64,000 nucleotides of DNA, from contig NC_080672.1 of the NCBI RefSeq assembly GCF_030247195.1, forward strand, positions 160,015,167 to 160,079,166. Direction: 5' to 3'. The DNA comes from Topomyia yanbarensis. Taxonomy: Eukaryota; Arthropoda; Insecta; Diptera; Culicidae. The position numbers and the translations under genes were made by a program. The notes under the pieces were generated by a model. The model was not told where the DNA came from. It was given only the letters and a program-made list of their open reading frames with translations, and did not search any database. Of the stretch, positions 34,011 to 44,722 are shown one piece after another; position 1 is the first letter of the stretch, and the number at the start of each line of letters is the position of its first letter.

Positions 34011-34258
34011 CAATGAGTGGCATCATGTTTGCGTTTCCGTACCAAGCGTCATCGCAAGGTTCTTCGTGTTAAAAACCAGGGAATCACCAAATCCGTCATT
34101 CACGGTGTAAAATGCATCTCCGATTTAATCTACGAATGCTGATGGTGTGCAGGAAAATGTCATCCGAGATGCCGTGACCTACACTGAACACGCCAAGCGC
34201 AAAACCGCAATGAATGTCGTCTATACTCTGAAGCGGCAGGGACGCATGGATTTGGAAT
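34011..34258 (+). pseudogene. Histone H4 pseudogene
   Basis: Pieces of H4 in order are KRHRKVLR (from 34053), QGITK, a shortened GVK-ISDLIYE region, then after a frame break and a TGA (34139-34141), [18 protein letters not shown] and [10 protein letters not shown]. The last two blocks are nearly intact. The RRLARRG segment, the ETRGVLKVFL segment and the TLYGFGG end are deleted or replaced, and VTAMDVVY has become AMNVVY. An ATGAGTGGC at 34011 is where the start codon would be. A promoter lies upstream and a histone stem-loop downstream, so this is a relic of a DNA-level cluster gene, not a processed copy. Confidence 0.9.
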
Positions 34259-34295
34259 TTGAAAAGGTAGAACTCACTTGTATCATTATAAAAAA

Positions 34296-34311
34296 GGCCC
34301 TTTTCAGGGCC
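34296..34311 (+). other. Histone mRNA 3' stem-loop (H4)
   Basis: GGCCCTTTTCAGGGCC is followed by ACCA. It has the 6-bp stem and 4-nt loop of the stem-loop that SLBP binds on replication-dependent histone mRNAs, placed about 40 nt after the H4 relic. Confidence 0.9.
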
Positions 34312-34691
34312 ACCAAAATCATTTTAAAGAATAAGTTTGCATTTTCTGTTTCATGGACTGTTTCTCCCTGGAGAGCAATTTGGGTTAAACCCTAAATTAT
34401 GATTTATTTCAGTACGCAAATTGCAAATGTGGTCAGAAACAAACTGGAGTGAAGTGGAAAACATTTTTACTAGGCGCATTCAAAAAAGGTTTCAATTCTC
34501 AAACATTTTACCAAGGTGCCGTTACATTACTCTCTTTACCCTGAGTGTTAGATAATCTCCGTATTGGAAACACAATTTCAATTTTGTTCTTTATCAAAAA
34601 TATGTGGTCGACCAACGAAGGGTGGAGCTACGAAGAACACATATTGAGGACAACACAAAAAAGGACGAGCTTACATTGTGCTGTAGTCAGG

Positions 34692-34698
34692 TATAAAA
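34692..34698 (+). promoter_or_regulatory. Relic H2B TATA box
   Basis: TATAAAA follows CTGTAGTCAGG. The same TATA context occurs inverted near 36459-36465, upstream of the minus-strand H2B relic. Confidence 0.5.
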
Positions 34699-34763
34699 AC
34701 TCAGCATGCTGTTGCTCACGCTCAATTCCTTTGCAGCATCAGCATAAAGCAGTTCGTTTGCAG

Positions 34764-34875
34764 CATCTCCCGCGAAATTCAAACCGCCGTTCGTTTGCTG
34801 CTGTCAGAAGAGTTGACCAAGCACGCCGTCTCAGACGGCACCAAAACTGTTACCATATACCCCAGCTCCAACTAA
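34764..34875 (+). pseudogene. Histone H2B pseudogene (C-terminal part)
   Basis: It reads [20 protein letters not shown] then [16 protein letters not shown] and TAA at 34873-34875. This matches the H2B C-terminus ([34 protein letters not shown]) with scattered substitutions. The N-terminal two thirds of the gene are missing: the TATA box is only about 70 nt upstream. Confidence 0.9.
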
Positions 34876-34899
34876 ATTTCGAACACTGCCCAAACAAAA

Positions 34900-34915
34900 G
34901 GCCCTTTTCAGGGCC
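34900..34915 (+). other. Histone mRNA 3' stem-loop (H2B)
   Basis: GGCCCTTTTCAGGGCC lies 25 nt after the H2B stop codon, the expected position for a histone 3' end. Confidence 0.9.
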
Positions 34916-35690
34916 ATCAATTTATCGACAAAGAATGAAATTGAAGTTTTGTTATTACAAGCATCAGAAAGTGGCTTGTCAAGAGCGTTGGATGGTAAGT
35001 GAGCCACTTGTGAACAATACCGTCGCTTTCACGTAGAATGGCACACAATCAAAAATTATGTGTGATTTGTAGACAGTTTAGTGTAATGATTCAATTTACT
35101 AAAATCGAACGTTTTTTAACGTTTCGATATAGGTGCTCCGTTTCAAAATGTTCGGCCAGAATGCTGCCTGTTTTTTTAAACGTGAAAATCTGCTGTTGTA
35201 CTGAATGAAAACCGTCGATTTTTGCGCTGATTGGAAATAGTTGTGACTAATTCTGTAGAATGTACAATTACTGAAAATAATGGATTTTGTGAAAGCAGTG
35301 ATTGGTCCGTACAATTCGATTCCAAGCGAGCCAGACTAGTTTTCGTTGGAAGGTCCACCTCTGACAATAGAAGTAAACTATTTTATTTTGAATTCAACTA
35401 CAACTTCCTTGAAAACAGCACAGCTGAAAAACTTTTGGGAAAAACGCGCAGACCTAAATTTTCCACTATAATGGAAACTGCCTGTGCCCCCGCCGCACAG
35501 CATCATCAAGATTGATAATAAATCAAGCCGGGTGGAAAGAGAGAGGGAGGTTGTAAGGCAATGGAAAACGAAAATTTTATTTATATCTAACTGAAATATA
35601 ATTGTTCAAATTTGCTCGATAGAAATGCAGTTCATCGATTAGCCCATTCAGATTCGCAATTTCAATTTTGTTCATAATCAAAAATGTGTG
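34916..35690. other. Spacer of the relic histone cluster
   Basis: 34920-35060 is repeated inverted at about 36090-36240. A short frame with METACAPAAQHHQD at about 35471 could be a piece of an H1-like start, but this is too short to support. Nothing else is recognisable. Confidence 0.35.
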
Positions 35691-35692
35691 AT

Positions 35693-35708
35693 CGTCCTGA
35701 AAAGGACA
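35693..35708 (-). other. Histone mRNA 3' stem-loop (H2A, minus strand)
   Basis: On the minus strand TGTCCTTTTCAGGACG forms the canonical stem and TTTC loop. It lies just downstream, on that strand, of the H2A fragment. Confidence 0.85.
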
Positions 35709-35727
35709 GTTTTTACAGCAATATGCA

Positions 35728-35827
35728 TTTCATTTGCGAGTTTCAGCGTTCGATTTATGCTTTCTTTTCAACACTTTAACAACAAGGTATTCCATTACAG
35801 CTACTAAGTAAATGGCACTCCGACGCG
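35728..35827 (-). pseudogene. Histone H2A pseudogene fragment
   Basis: The minus strand carries GAACGCGTCGGAG, equivalent to ERVG, then AIYLVAVMEYLVV and a decayed KVLKRKHKSNAETRK. This aligns with H2A [35 protein letters not shown], with a small deletion after ERVG. Both ends of the gene are gone, and a histone stem-loop follows. Confidence 0.8.
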
Positions 35828-36241
35828 TTCAACACAATTTGCTTATGTATCGACCAACGAAGGGGAGGAGCTACGAAGAACACATATTGAGGACAACATA
35901 AAATAAATCTTCTGATAGGTTGTATTAAAAGCAGTTATTTTGTTATTTCTAATGGAAATACCGAAATATCGATACACGTACATCGAAATCTAAAATATTC
36001 GAACATATTTATCTATATGGTAATCCTAAAAAGAGCATTTAATTAATGTTATTGTAAATTGAATCATTGCACGAAACTGTCAACAAATCACACAAATGAT
36101 AACTTTTTATTTCGTGCCATTCTACGACATGCCGACGATATTGTTCACAAGGGGCTCACTTACTATCCAACGCTCTTTGCAAGCAACTTTCTCATGCTTG
36201 TAATAACAAAACTTCAATTCGATTCTTTGTTGATAAATGAT

Positions 36242-36257
36242 GGGCCTGAAAAGGGCC
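36242..36257 (-). other. Degenerate histone stem-loop (second H2B)
   Basis: The minus strand has GGCCCTTTTCAGGCCC, one rearranged stem position away from the canonical hairpin, 25 nt after the H2B relic stop. Confidence 0.75.
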
Positions 36258-36281
36258 TCTTGTTTGGGCAGTATTCGGAAT

Positions 36282-36345
36282 TTAGTTGGAGCTAGTGTAT
36301 TTGTGCCATCTGAGACGGCGTGCTCGGTGAACTTTTCTGATAGCT
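36282..36345 (-). pseudogene. Histone H2B pseudogene fragment (inverted second copy)
   Basis: On the minus strand GAGCACGCCGTCTCAGATGG encodes EHAVSDG and continues to a stop at 36282-36284. The surrounding 35850-36490 is an inverted, diverged copy of 34620-35060, including promoter (TATAAAA near 36460 and a TCAGT about 30 nt on) and stem-loop. Confidence 0.75.
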
Positions 36346-37009
36346 ACAAACGGACGGCCGCTTCTTCTTGTGTCCTTTAACAATGTTCGGAAACATTTAG
36401 ATCGACGTATATGGTACGACGATACAAACAAACTGATATTGGCAAGCAGCATGCTAAGTTTTTATACCTGACTACAGCTCAATGTAAGCTCGTCCTTTTT
36501 TGTGTTGTCTTTGTTCTTTGTTTCTTTGTATAACCAGTCTAAAGTGTATTCTACTTCACTCCGGTTATGTCTCTGACATTACCGCCCCATTTTTTTTTTT
36601 CTGTTGCCATTGTTCATGGGCTGAGACAAGTTGCGTCCACTACCAGGGGTCTCTTGAATGAGTTCTTTGGTGTGGCGGAGTGTGGTGGACAATTTATTAA
36701 AAAAAGCGCTTTCAATCTAACAGTGTGATGAGACATTTCTTATAACTCTTATCACTCTCTTCGGATATTATATCGATTGAGAACATTTAGAACTTCATGC
36801 TTCGCGATGTTTTTGATAACACGTACTACATGGGATAGTGGCAGGACTCAGAGTATCGCTCGAATCAGCATAGGACAACATCAGTGCTAGAAATCTCAAA
36901 GACTAAACCAAATCAATTGAAAAGTGGAAAAATGGCGTATAAAATAGACATCCACACGAATTATTGCTAATATTCTGTTAATAACATATCTAAATTCTTC
37001 AATCAATGC

Positions 37010-37710
37010 TGTGGTTGTGGGTTTCTCCAACTCTCAATAGCAAAACACGCGATTTTATGTTGTGATGCTTCAAGCTACAAATATATTTGGATAACATTTT
37101 GGTTTATGGCTAAAGAAATTGTTTACTTACAAATTTGGTGAAAACCTGGAACGATAGGTTGGGTCGTTTCAGACAACCAAATTCGCGGTGAAGTTCAATC
37201 CCTATTAGTACAAATTTGGCGGTTAGGTTAAGTTCAAACATATTCTTAGTTTATGGTGTATTATAAGCTATACTCACAGTAGAGTAGAATCCAATATTTT
37301 ACCAATAATTCACGTTACAAATTCTTAAGAATTGGCATTTAAGTTTAAGTATAGAATTAGGTAGATCTAGATAGCAATAAGTATAGATTAAGTTTCGTAT
37401 GTAGGTAATATTAATTTAGTTTTAAATTACTCACTCTCAATAAAGCACTTATTTATAATTATTAGGGAATATTTAAATTATAGAAATGGGATATTTATAT
37501 GATAAGGTAAGGCACTTGTACCGATAATATTAGAATTGTTGAGATTAAGCACTGTGAACTAGCAACGTAACTGTCCGAGCAAACGTTCAATTTCGCTGTA
37601 TCATCACCATTTGACGTTTTGGTCTTTCGCTCAGCCATGACAGTGAAGGTCTCGCTAACGGGGCACTCGATCCTCGCCGCGTCGTCTCAACAGGGAGTAT
37701 CGTCGCAACA
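37010..37710. mobile_element. Solo LTR, 701 bp
   Basis: It begins TGTGGTTGTGGG and ends GTCGCAACA, giving the TG...CA termini of an LTR. It is flanked by AATGC at 37005-37009 and 37711-37715. Element copies at 24660 and 50225 show the uninterrupted site (TCAATGCATTG), which fixes the boundaries. CAATAAAGCAC at 37440 may be the polyadenylation signal. No internal retroviral-type region remains, so it arose by LTR-LTR recombination. Gypsy or BEL/Pao cannot be told apart here. Confidence 0.9.
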
Positions 37711-38603
37711 AATGCATTGCTTAGAAAAAACTGAATTGTTTAAAGGGGTTATATATGTTGTTCTGAACAAAAAAAAATAGAATTTTTTAAAATCAATTTA
37801 AAACTCATACTCTCAGTAGCGTTTACTCTAATTTCCAACGCGACTGAGAACTAAGAACATAAATTGCACGCCACCTCTGAAGTGCATGTGTGCATAGTTA
37901 AAACTTTACTTCGATATCGACTTTTTCTAAAAGTAACATCCCAGGCACATTTTCATATAAGGCTGACATAATCGGGGGTACAGAAAATCGGCGGCATATC
38001 AATTAGGGGGGTGATTAAATCGGGTCTTCAATGTATTTTAATAGATAGGCAGTTTTCGAAGAAGTTTCTTGTGGACGAGTGTAGAACGATATTGTTTCTA
38101 CTTACTTGGAGCCAGCGGTGTAGTTAGAAATTCAGTTTGGTGGGGGTTTGGTGAAAATCGAACTCATTGTCCAAATGGTATAATTCCGAAAAGTTTTCTT
38201 TTTCCAAGTTTTAAAATTATGGAGAATTTTGTTTTAATAGTAACAGAGTTCGTGTCTTTAGCGAATTTATTGAGACTATCATTTAAAACAACTTTATTGC
38301 AGGCATGAATAGTATATCGAGTTTTAAAATGAGATTTCCGAAATGTACCTTAATCTATTTTTTTTTCTAAAATAACTTTCTATTGTAAGCTTCACAAACT
38401 TAAGCTTTGGATAAAATGTAAATTTTATTGTTTAGAAACAAGTGAAAAGATGTATCATGTATCATAATAATTTATTTTAAAGGTAATTTACAAATAGCAT
38501 AAAATATTTGGATACCCTGAACGCATGGAACTTTCATGTATTCAACAAAATGGTTTGTAATAGCACTCCCCCAGATTTTGCTGAAGATATTAAGTTTCGA
38601 ATT

Positions 38604-38775
38604 ATTTTTTTTATTTTAACTATAGCGGTTTTAACCTTAGATTCATTCGCCTCTTTTTGGGTTAGAGAAATCTCTTTTGGAAAAATCTCTAAACCTTTGT
38701 GCGTGGTTGGGAATCGAACCCGCGTGAGCTGCGTACACGGCAATCGATTTACCAACTACGCTATGCCTCTAGAAT
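38604..38775 (-). mobile_element. tRNA-derived SINE
   Basis: On the minus strand are AGGCATAGCGTAGTTGG and GGTTCGATTCCCAACC, then the AGAGATTTTTCCAAAAGAGA and AACCCAAAAAGAGGCGAATG body. It is at the position inverse to the SINEs at 44035 and 47534, so the insertion predates the arm duplication. Confidence 0.85.
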
Positions 38776-40130
38776 TAAATTTGTTTGAAGAGTAGATTCT
38801 CCATAAATACTTCTGGGTGCCAAAATTATTTTATCAGATGATGGGCTGTTTAAAATTTACTGAAGATACTAAACCTCCGAAATTGGCGGTTACAAAATGA
38901 TTAAATTGCTGTTTTCGAACATTTATTTTACTATGTTTCATAGACATTAAATCAATTCCAACTTCGCTTCCTATTAATAAAAAGACCCTAATCCATATTT
39001 CAAGTGCTTCCCTTCAAAAGTGAGCTCAATATGGAATCTTAGGAGTATGAATGATTTCAGAATTCTGGAATGAGTGTCTATTAGAATGTTTTCAGGCAGG
39101 TATTTGATATTGATGTTATTGGACAACTGTGAGATTACGACCAACAGACCAGTTACAGATCAGGATATTATTCCCACAATTTTTGAAAGGTCCTCATGAT
39201 GTTTAAAACAACATGTTATCAATATACTGATCAGATAAATATTATTGTAATATTGCATTAAATCTGTCAGCATCAATAAATATTCAACTTTAATCCAAAT
39301 AATTTTTTTGGTCTGGGGGGGGGGGGTGTTAAACCCCAAAGCCTCTTCTTGGCTACGCCGTTGTTTGGAGTTATTTATTTCGCTTTTCAATTTCCAAGAT
39401 ATGTTTCAGATCGATCCGATGGTTATAAGTTAGAAAATTTGCGGTCAGAAGGTTCGTGCAAATGGAAATTTTTACACCGATAAGTGATCAAGTTCCATCT
39501 AGACAACTTGAAATTGTTCGGTGGTTATTCTAGCGGTTGTAGATAGCAAAATGAAATACGAAATTCGTTTTATCGAAACAATATTTGGTTTTTTTAAATG
39601 GATTATTATCATCTCGATACAACCACTTCCAAGAAAATTTACAAAAATTAATCAGGAAACCCTAAAATACCAAAAGAAAGGGCATATCGCATCCATTAAG
39701 GTCTCCGAAGATACTATTCACCTAAAATTAGCCGTTTCGGTGTTAATAATAGATTGCATGTTTTTGGTCGTATTTCTAGCTATGGGAAATGATAAAAATC
39801 TTTCATCCTTATTGCATGTTAAATATCTCTTTCAATAATAGTCCGATTTTCACAATCTATAGCTCGTTCGAAAGGTATTCGTATAAGCTCTCTATCTATA
39901 AAATGTTTATTTACATTGTCAATTTCGGCAGTTAACCTTCCGGCAGTCGCGCTAGTGCACTGAGTGTACGCTGCTCTGAAAATCTAGCGAAATCGTCGTA
40001 GGGCACCAGCGGCTGCTCGTTCAGTGGGCCATATGCGCGACTTCCGGAGGGTTAATTTAAAAAAAAACTGCAAAAAAACCTTTTTTTGAAACCATAAGTT
40101 TTTTTTATCTTGAATTCAATAAAACAACTT

Positions 40131-40160
40131 TATTGTCTCCAGACCAATAGTTTTATTTCT
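40131..40160 (-). terminator. Candidate SPSB3 polyadenylation signals
   Basis: Minus-strand AATAAA hexamers lie near 40131-40136 and 40150-40155, about 280-310 nt past the SPSB3 stop codon. Confidence 0.4.
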
Positions 40161-40439
40161 TGAATTTGATCATTTCTATTGAACCTGAAAATCGTGCGTG
40201 CAGGTATGGGACAGAAATGCGATCGTATATTCGATTTTTCCTTGCCATCTTGTTACTATAACAAAAGCTAAATGCTCCAAGTTAACTACATATGGCACTT
40301 ACATACATTATAACAGAAAAAATAGTAATCATATTAGAACGTGAATTGGCTTTGTTATAAAGGTTTTCTCTTCAAAGATCTGAGTTTCGTGGTGCTAGGC
40401 TATCATAACGATGTGTACAAATTCAGCGAATGACTGTTA

Positions 40440-41168
40440 TCAGTGATCGCAGAAAAACTCTCTTGAAATCATCCAAGCTAGTTCTTCGTCCTCACTGCTA
40501 CTACTACTACTACTATTGCTGCTACTGCGATTTACACTGCTCTCTTGCGTGATCATATTTTCATAGATTTGATCTTCAGTTATGTCTATTCCATCGGCGC
40601 GTGATTGATGAAGTAATTCATTGTATTTCTTTTTCTTCAATCCACACAGCAGTGCTTCATCTTCCAACTGTAAATTATTTAGTTGGAAGTCGTCAGTCTT
40701 TTTCGGTTCCTTAAATTGAAGGAACCACAAATCGTTGGCCAATTGTCGCAAACCAGGAATTGCGTTAACTTGTTCTAGAAGTTTGGGATACTTGGAAATT
40801 ATCTTCATACAGCTAAACACGAGACTGTCGGCAAACGAAGCCGCGTTGATCAACTTCAGAGATGATTTGGCAGATGTGGAGCAAACCATGGGATATATGA
40901 GTACGTTACCGTCCCGGGGAATGTTCAGGTAAGCGTGACCTTGCGAACGACGGTTGAGATAAAACTCCAGTATGCCGCGGTGCAAATCAACGTAAACACC
41001 AATTATTCTACCTTGACTGAACTTTTTGCCATAATATTTGAGCTGACCATTGTGTTGGGTAAGGCCTCGATATGAATATCCCCAGGATTGATCATCTAAG
41101 CCTAGAACGCTGGAAAACTTGAATAAGTGTGATTGCAGATCTACATTCTCTGTTCCGATTCCAAGCAT
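40440..41168 (-). CDS. SPSB3: SPSB3 (SPRY domain and SOCS box protein 3), last exon
   Basis: The acceptor TTACATTGTAG precedes ATGCTTGGAATC at 41168. The exon encodes the second half of a SPRY domain: MLGIGTENVDL, LGLDDQSWGYSYRGL, GRIIGVYVDLHRGILEFYLN and IYPMVCSTSAKSSLKLI. These match human SPSB3 segment by segment (VGIGTSDVDL, DSWGLSYTGL, IIGVHLDTWHGTLTFFKNR, YPMVCSTAARSSMKV). The C-terminal AIPGLRQLANDLWFLQFKEP corresponds to the SOCS-box region (LPPGLKQVLHNKLGWVL). A Ser-rich run (RSSSNSSSSSSSEDEE) near the end is specific to this protein. SPSB3 is the substrate receptor of an Elongin-cullin ubiquitin ligase. Confidence 0.85.
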   Translation of the reverse strand: MLGIGTENVDLQSHLFKFSSVLGLDDQSWGYSYRGLTQHNGQLKYYGKKFSQGRIIGVYVDLHRGILEFYLNRRSQGHAYLNIPRDGNVLIYPMVCSTSAKSSLKLINAASFADSLVFSCMKIISKYPKLLEQVNAIPGLRQLANDLWFLQFKEPKKTDDFQLNNLQLEDEALLCGLKKKKYNELLHQSRADGIDITEDQIYENMITQESSVNRSSSNSSSSSSSEDEELAWMISREFFCDH

Positions 41169-41227
41169 CTACAATGTAAATATAATTACAAATACAAGGT
41201 TTACAAGAACAGCAATATGATACTAAC

Positions 41228-41610
41228 TATATCCGTTCCCGCTAGTGTACTGAGTATTTTAATTTCCCAATAATGGTGTCTTCCAGGCTGCAATGGCTTC
41301 ATTCCACGAACTACTGCTGTTCCCTGACTGTACACCGGGTGGAAGATAATTTCCGTTCCGTTTATTATTCTGCTTTCTATACGTACTTCCTCTTCTTCCC
41401 AGGTCCAATCGAGCCGCGTAGAGGTGTCCTCGCCACACTTACAGCGTTCTACTTTTCGTGCTGTGTGTCGTGATCGTGTCACGGCTGGATACTCGCAGGT
41501 GCAAAATGGGACCGAACGGTTTTCATTACCACCAATCACCATCATGTTTAGATGTGTTGCACGTTTCTTGTATGCCATGGGTGCATTAATTGGATCAGAT
41601 GCGTCTGCGT
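41228..41610 (-). CDS. SPSB3: SPSB3, penultimate exon (SPRY N-terminal half)
   Basis: The acceptor CACATTTCAG (plus 41611-41620) and the donor GATATA|GTTAGT bound the exon. It joins the last exon in phase 0 to give YWEIKILSTLAGTDI|MLGIG, equivalent to human [21 protein letters not shown]. Upstream blocks are CKCGEDTSTRLDWTWEE (human CRCGEEDEYFDWVWDD) and YSQGTAVVRGMKPLQPG (human YSCGTAAIRGTKELGEG). The frame is open from the exon start (ADASDPINAPMAYKKR), so an upstream exon ending with one spare base is needed; none was recognised in the window. ATG 41578 is internal. A near copy of this exon lies at 44723-45101. Confidence 0.85.
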
Positions 41611-42894
41611 CTGAAATGTGAATTAAAGAAAGTCACTCAATAAGGTATGAGTGTGATTGCGCCTAAATAGCGATTGATATGAATAGTGACGAGATTGGAT
41701 AGTGATCTCTTAAATAGAACAGAAATTTACTAAAATGGTAATATGATGGAAGAGTCTCAAAGGGACTATCAAGGGAGCACTACACAAATTTGCATGAGAA
41801 CCAACATTCATTGATATTGTGCACTAAATGAATTATACCTGTTATATATTTTAGGAATAATAAATGCAAAGGACAAAAAGCACCTTTTCGAGATATTGTC
41901 GTACGCAATTAACACATGAATTGAATTGGAAAAAAACGCATTCGGCTTTGGAACAAAAATATAAAACCAAACCAAATATATATGGAAAAACACAGTTCTT
42001 TATCTCTTGGAGGCTAACACACAACTACTGTAAAATGTTTGGTTTCAGCTTTCAATCAGATGTTCGGTGAAGCGCATCGAGAGAGACCGAGAGAAACGAG
42101 ATTTGTTACCTTCTACACTACAACAGTTATATTCATATGTAATCTTTCCATTTCTTGTCCGTTTAATTCTGCCGATTTTAGGACAGTGAAGACCCGATTT
42201 TATCAGTCGCAGATGAAATTTTCATCAGTTTTTACCCGACTTTGTCAGCCTAATGAATTCAATCAATTTTGATGCTCATGAATTTACAAAGTCAAGACTT
42301 AATAAAATTAGTGTGATCATAGACTGTTATTTCCCGGATAGAAATTTACAACAGCATTTGCCCTACAAACAATCATGAAACGATGGATATTATAGTTATT
42401 ACTGTTCCACGCAGTAGATTTACAATAAAATCTCATGTAACAATTAATTTCATTGTTAAGCAAAAAATGGTACAGTAAAATTACATTAAATATTACTGTT
42501 TTCGAGAAAAAAAATGTATGGGAAAAAACCGATTTTTTTTAATGTTAAGATGCATAACCACCCCCCTTTTTACATTTCTTATAAAAGAAAAGTATAGAAT
42601 TCGCTCAAACTTCCAAGATTTTTTCCGAGTCTTATATACCAATCGACTCGATTTGGAACAATGTATGTGTGTGTATGTAATGGACATGGTATGGTGTTGT
42701 GTTTTTGCTGATTAATCCTCCTAAAAGTGAGATATTTTCATACATTTTCTTGGAAGTGATACTATTGAAATGATGTCTTCAGCAAATTTGTAGCTCTTTT
42801 GCGAATAACTTTACTGAAGACATCAAATATCTATTTTGAACACTTTAAAAGTTATGGCTTTTTGTTTGTGGATTATTCTTTCTCGTTCAATATA

Positions 42895-42971
42895 CTGCCG
42901 CTAGAAGCATAACTGTCCCATGTGCTATGGGAATCCCTATACACATGGAACAATTATGCTTCTAGCGGCGG
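42895..42971. mobile_element. 77-bp palindromic MITE, TA target (unit 1)
   Basis: The ends CTGCCGCTAGAAGCATAA and TTATGCTTCTAGCGGCGG form an almost perfect 25-bp stem; TA flanks both sides. Same family and length as 17665-17741. Confidence 0.9.
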
Positions 42972-44034
42972 TATAGTAATAACCCATTAAAATAAGCCAA
43001 ATATTATTTCGATAAAAAGAATTTCGTACTTCATTTTTCTATCTACAACCACTGGAAATAACCACTGAACAATTCCAAATTTTCCGGATGGAAGTTGATT
43101 ACTTATCGGTGCAAAAATGTTCATTTGCGCGAACCATCTGAGTGCAAATTTTCTAACTTATAACCATCGGATCGATCTGAAACATATCTCGGAAAATGAA
43201 AAGCGATATAAATAACTCTAAGGAATGGCGTAGCCAAGAGGAGGCTTTGGAGTTTAAAGCACCCCTCCTCTCCCCAACAACATAAAAAAATTGGAATGAA
43301 CAGAAAAATTCATTGATGCTGACTGACTTCATTCAATATTACAAGAATAATTATCAATTCAGCATATAGATAACCTGCCGTTTGAAACACCATGAGAACT
43401 TTTGAAAAGTTGCGGGAATGGGATCATGAACTGGTGTTGATCTCACAGTTGTCTAATCACATCAATATCAAATGCCCGCATAAAAACATTCCAATAGAAA
43501 CTCATCTCAGAATTCTGAAACCAATCATAATTGTCAGATTTTTTATCATATTGAGCTCACTTTTGAAGGGATGTACTGTAATATGGATTACGTTCCTTTT
43601 TTAATACGTAGCGAAGTTGGAATTGATTTATTGTCTATGAAACATAGAACTGCTCACCGAAAAAAGGCACAACCTTCAACATTTCCTGCACATTTTATTT
43701 TGGGAATGCGTAGAGTTGAGATGAAAACGTAATATAGTTAATAACGAGTATAACACTTTCTGAAAGTAAAGGGATTTTTATGAAAAATGGCGTTTTCCGT
43801 TCGACTCTAGCAGCTCCTGATCGATTTTGATGAGCATTTTATTTTTGTTGTATTACCAATTATATGAATAGCTATAATAAATGTTCGAAAATAGTAATTT
43901 AAGGACAAGATCACTGCCAATTTTGGAGGTTTAAACATTAAACAGCACATCATTTGATAAAATAATTTTGGCGTTATATCCCCCAAGAAGTATGTATGGA
44001 GAATTTACACTCCAATAAATTTAATTCTTGGAGA

Positions 44035-44205
44035 ACGCGCATAGCGTAGTTGGTAAAACGATTGTTTTGTACGCAGCTCAGCTGGGTTCGATGCCCAACC
44101 ATGCACATAGGATCAGAGATTTTTCCAAAAGAGATTTCTCAACCCGAAAAGAGGCCATCGACACTATGGTTTAAAGCTCTATAATCAAAATTAAAATAAA
44201 AAAAT
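44035..44205 (+). mobile_element. tRNA-derived SINE (unit 1)
   Basis: The A-box region GCATAGCGTAGTTGG, B box GGGTTCGATGCCC, AACCCGAAAAGAGGCCATCG body and TCTATAATCAAAATTAAAAT tail are present. Same family as 6048-6217. Confidence 0.85.
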
Positions 44206-44722
44206 AATTCGAGACTTAATGTCTTCAGCAAAATTTTGAGGAGTGCTATTACAAACCACTTTGTTGAAGACATGAAGACTCCATGTGTTTAGGGTATCAA
44301 AGTACTTTAGGCCATTTGTAGTTACCTTTAAAATAAGTTATTATGATTTTACTGTTTATGATAATTCTCTTCCACTGTTTATACTCAATAAAATTTATAT
44401 TTTATGCAAAGCTTGAGTTTGTAAAGCTTACAATAGAAAGTAATATTAGAGAAAGATAGATTAAGGATCAATTCATAAATATCATTTTATAACTCGATAT
44501 ACTGCCTACACGTAGTATTCATGCCCGGAATATTTTTTTAAATGATAGTCTCAACTAATTCGCTAAAGACAGGAACTTTGTTACAATTTTTTGAAAAATT
44601 AATTCTCCATAATTTTAATACTTTAAAGATGACGGTTTCGGTATTATGCCACTTGGATAGTAACTTCGATTTTCACCAAACTGAATTTTTGGCTACGTCG
44701 CTGACTCCAAGTAAGTAGAAAC

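Larger units (their letters stand above)
36706..39600. repeat. Left arm of a ~14-kb inverted repeat (element copy Q and adjoining repeats)
   Basis: 36706-38035 is the inverse of 48282-50575, and 38040-39600 is the inverse of about 43000-44720 and 46500-48220. Landmarks include GATAGGCAGT-TTCGA-GAAGTTTCTTGTGGAC near 38045 (inverse near 48240-48275) and GAGCTCAATATGG near 39021 (inverse near 43550). The arm has a solo LTR and a SINE inserted. Pairing fades beyond about 39600. Confidence 0.75.
41227..44721. repeat. 3.5-kb tandem duplication, unit 1 (includes the SPSB3 exon)
   Basis: Unit 1 is almost identical to unit 2. Its distal edge is CCAAGTAAGTAGAAAC, which joins directly to the start of unit 2. 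Differences from unit 2 are an extra AGAT within the SPSB3 exon and a missing 8-nt block near 42650. The contents in order are the SPSB3 exon, a partial pogo-like terminus (42184-42240), a (TG)n repeat, a 77-bp MITE and part of the repeated element with a SINE. Confidence 0.9.

Noticed and set aside
33766..34110. 114-codon plus-strand frame as a novel gene
   Set aside because: It overlaps the histone H4 relic and its promoter in a different frame.
40485..40530. (TAC)n microsatellite near 40.5 kb
   Set aside because: It is the Ser-coding run inside the SPSB3 last exon.
42184..42240. Complete pogo-like MITE in the SPSB3 duplication
   Set aside because: Only a left terminus (CAGTGAAGACCCGATTTTAT) is visible; no matching right end within the next few hundred bases.
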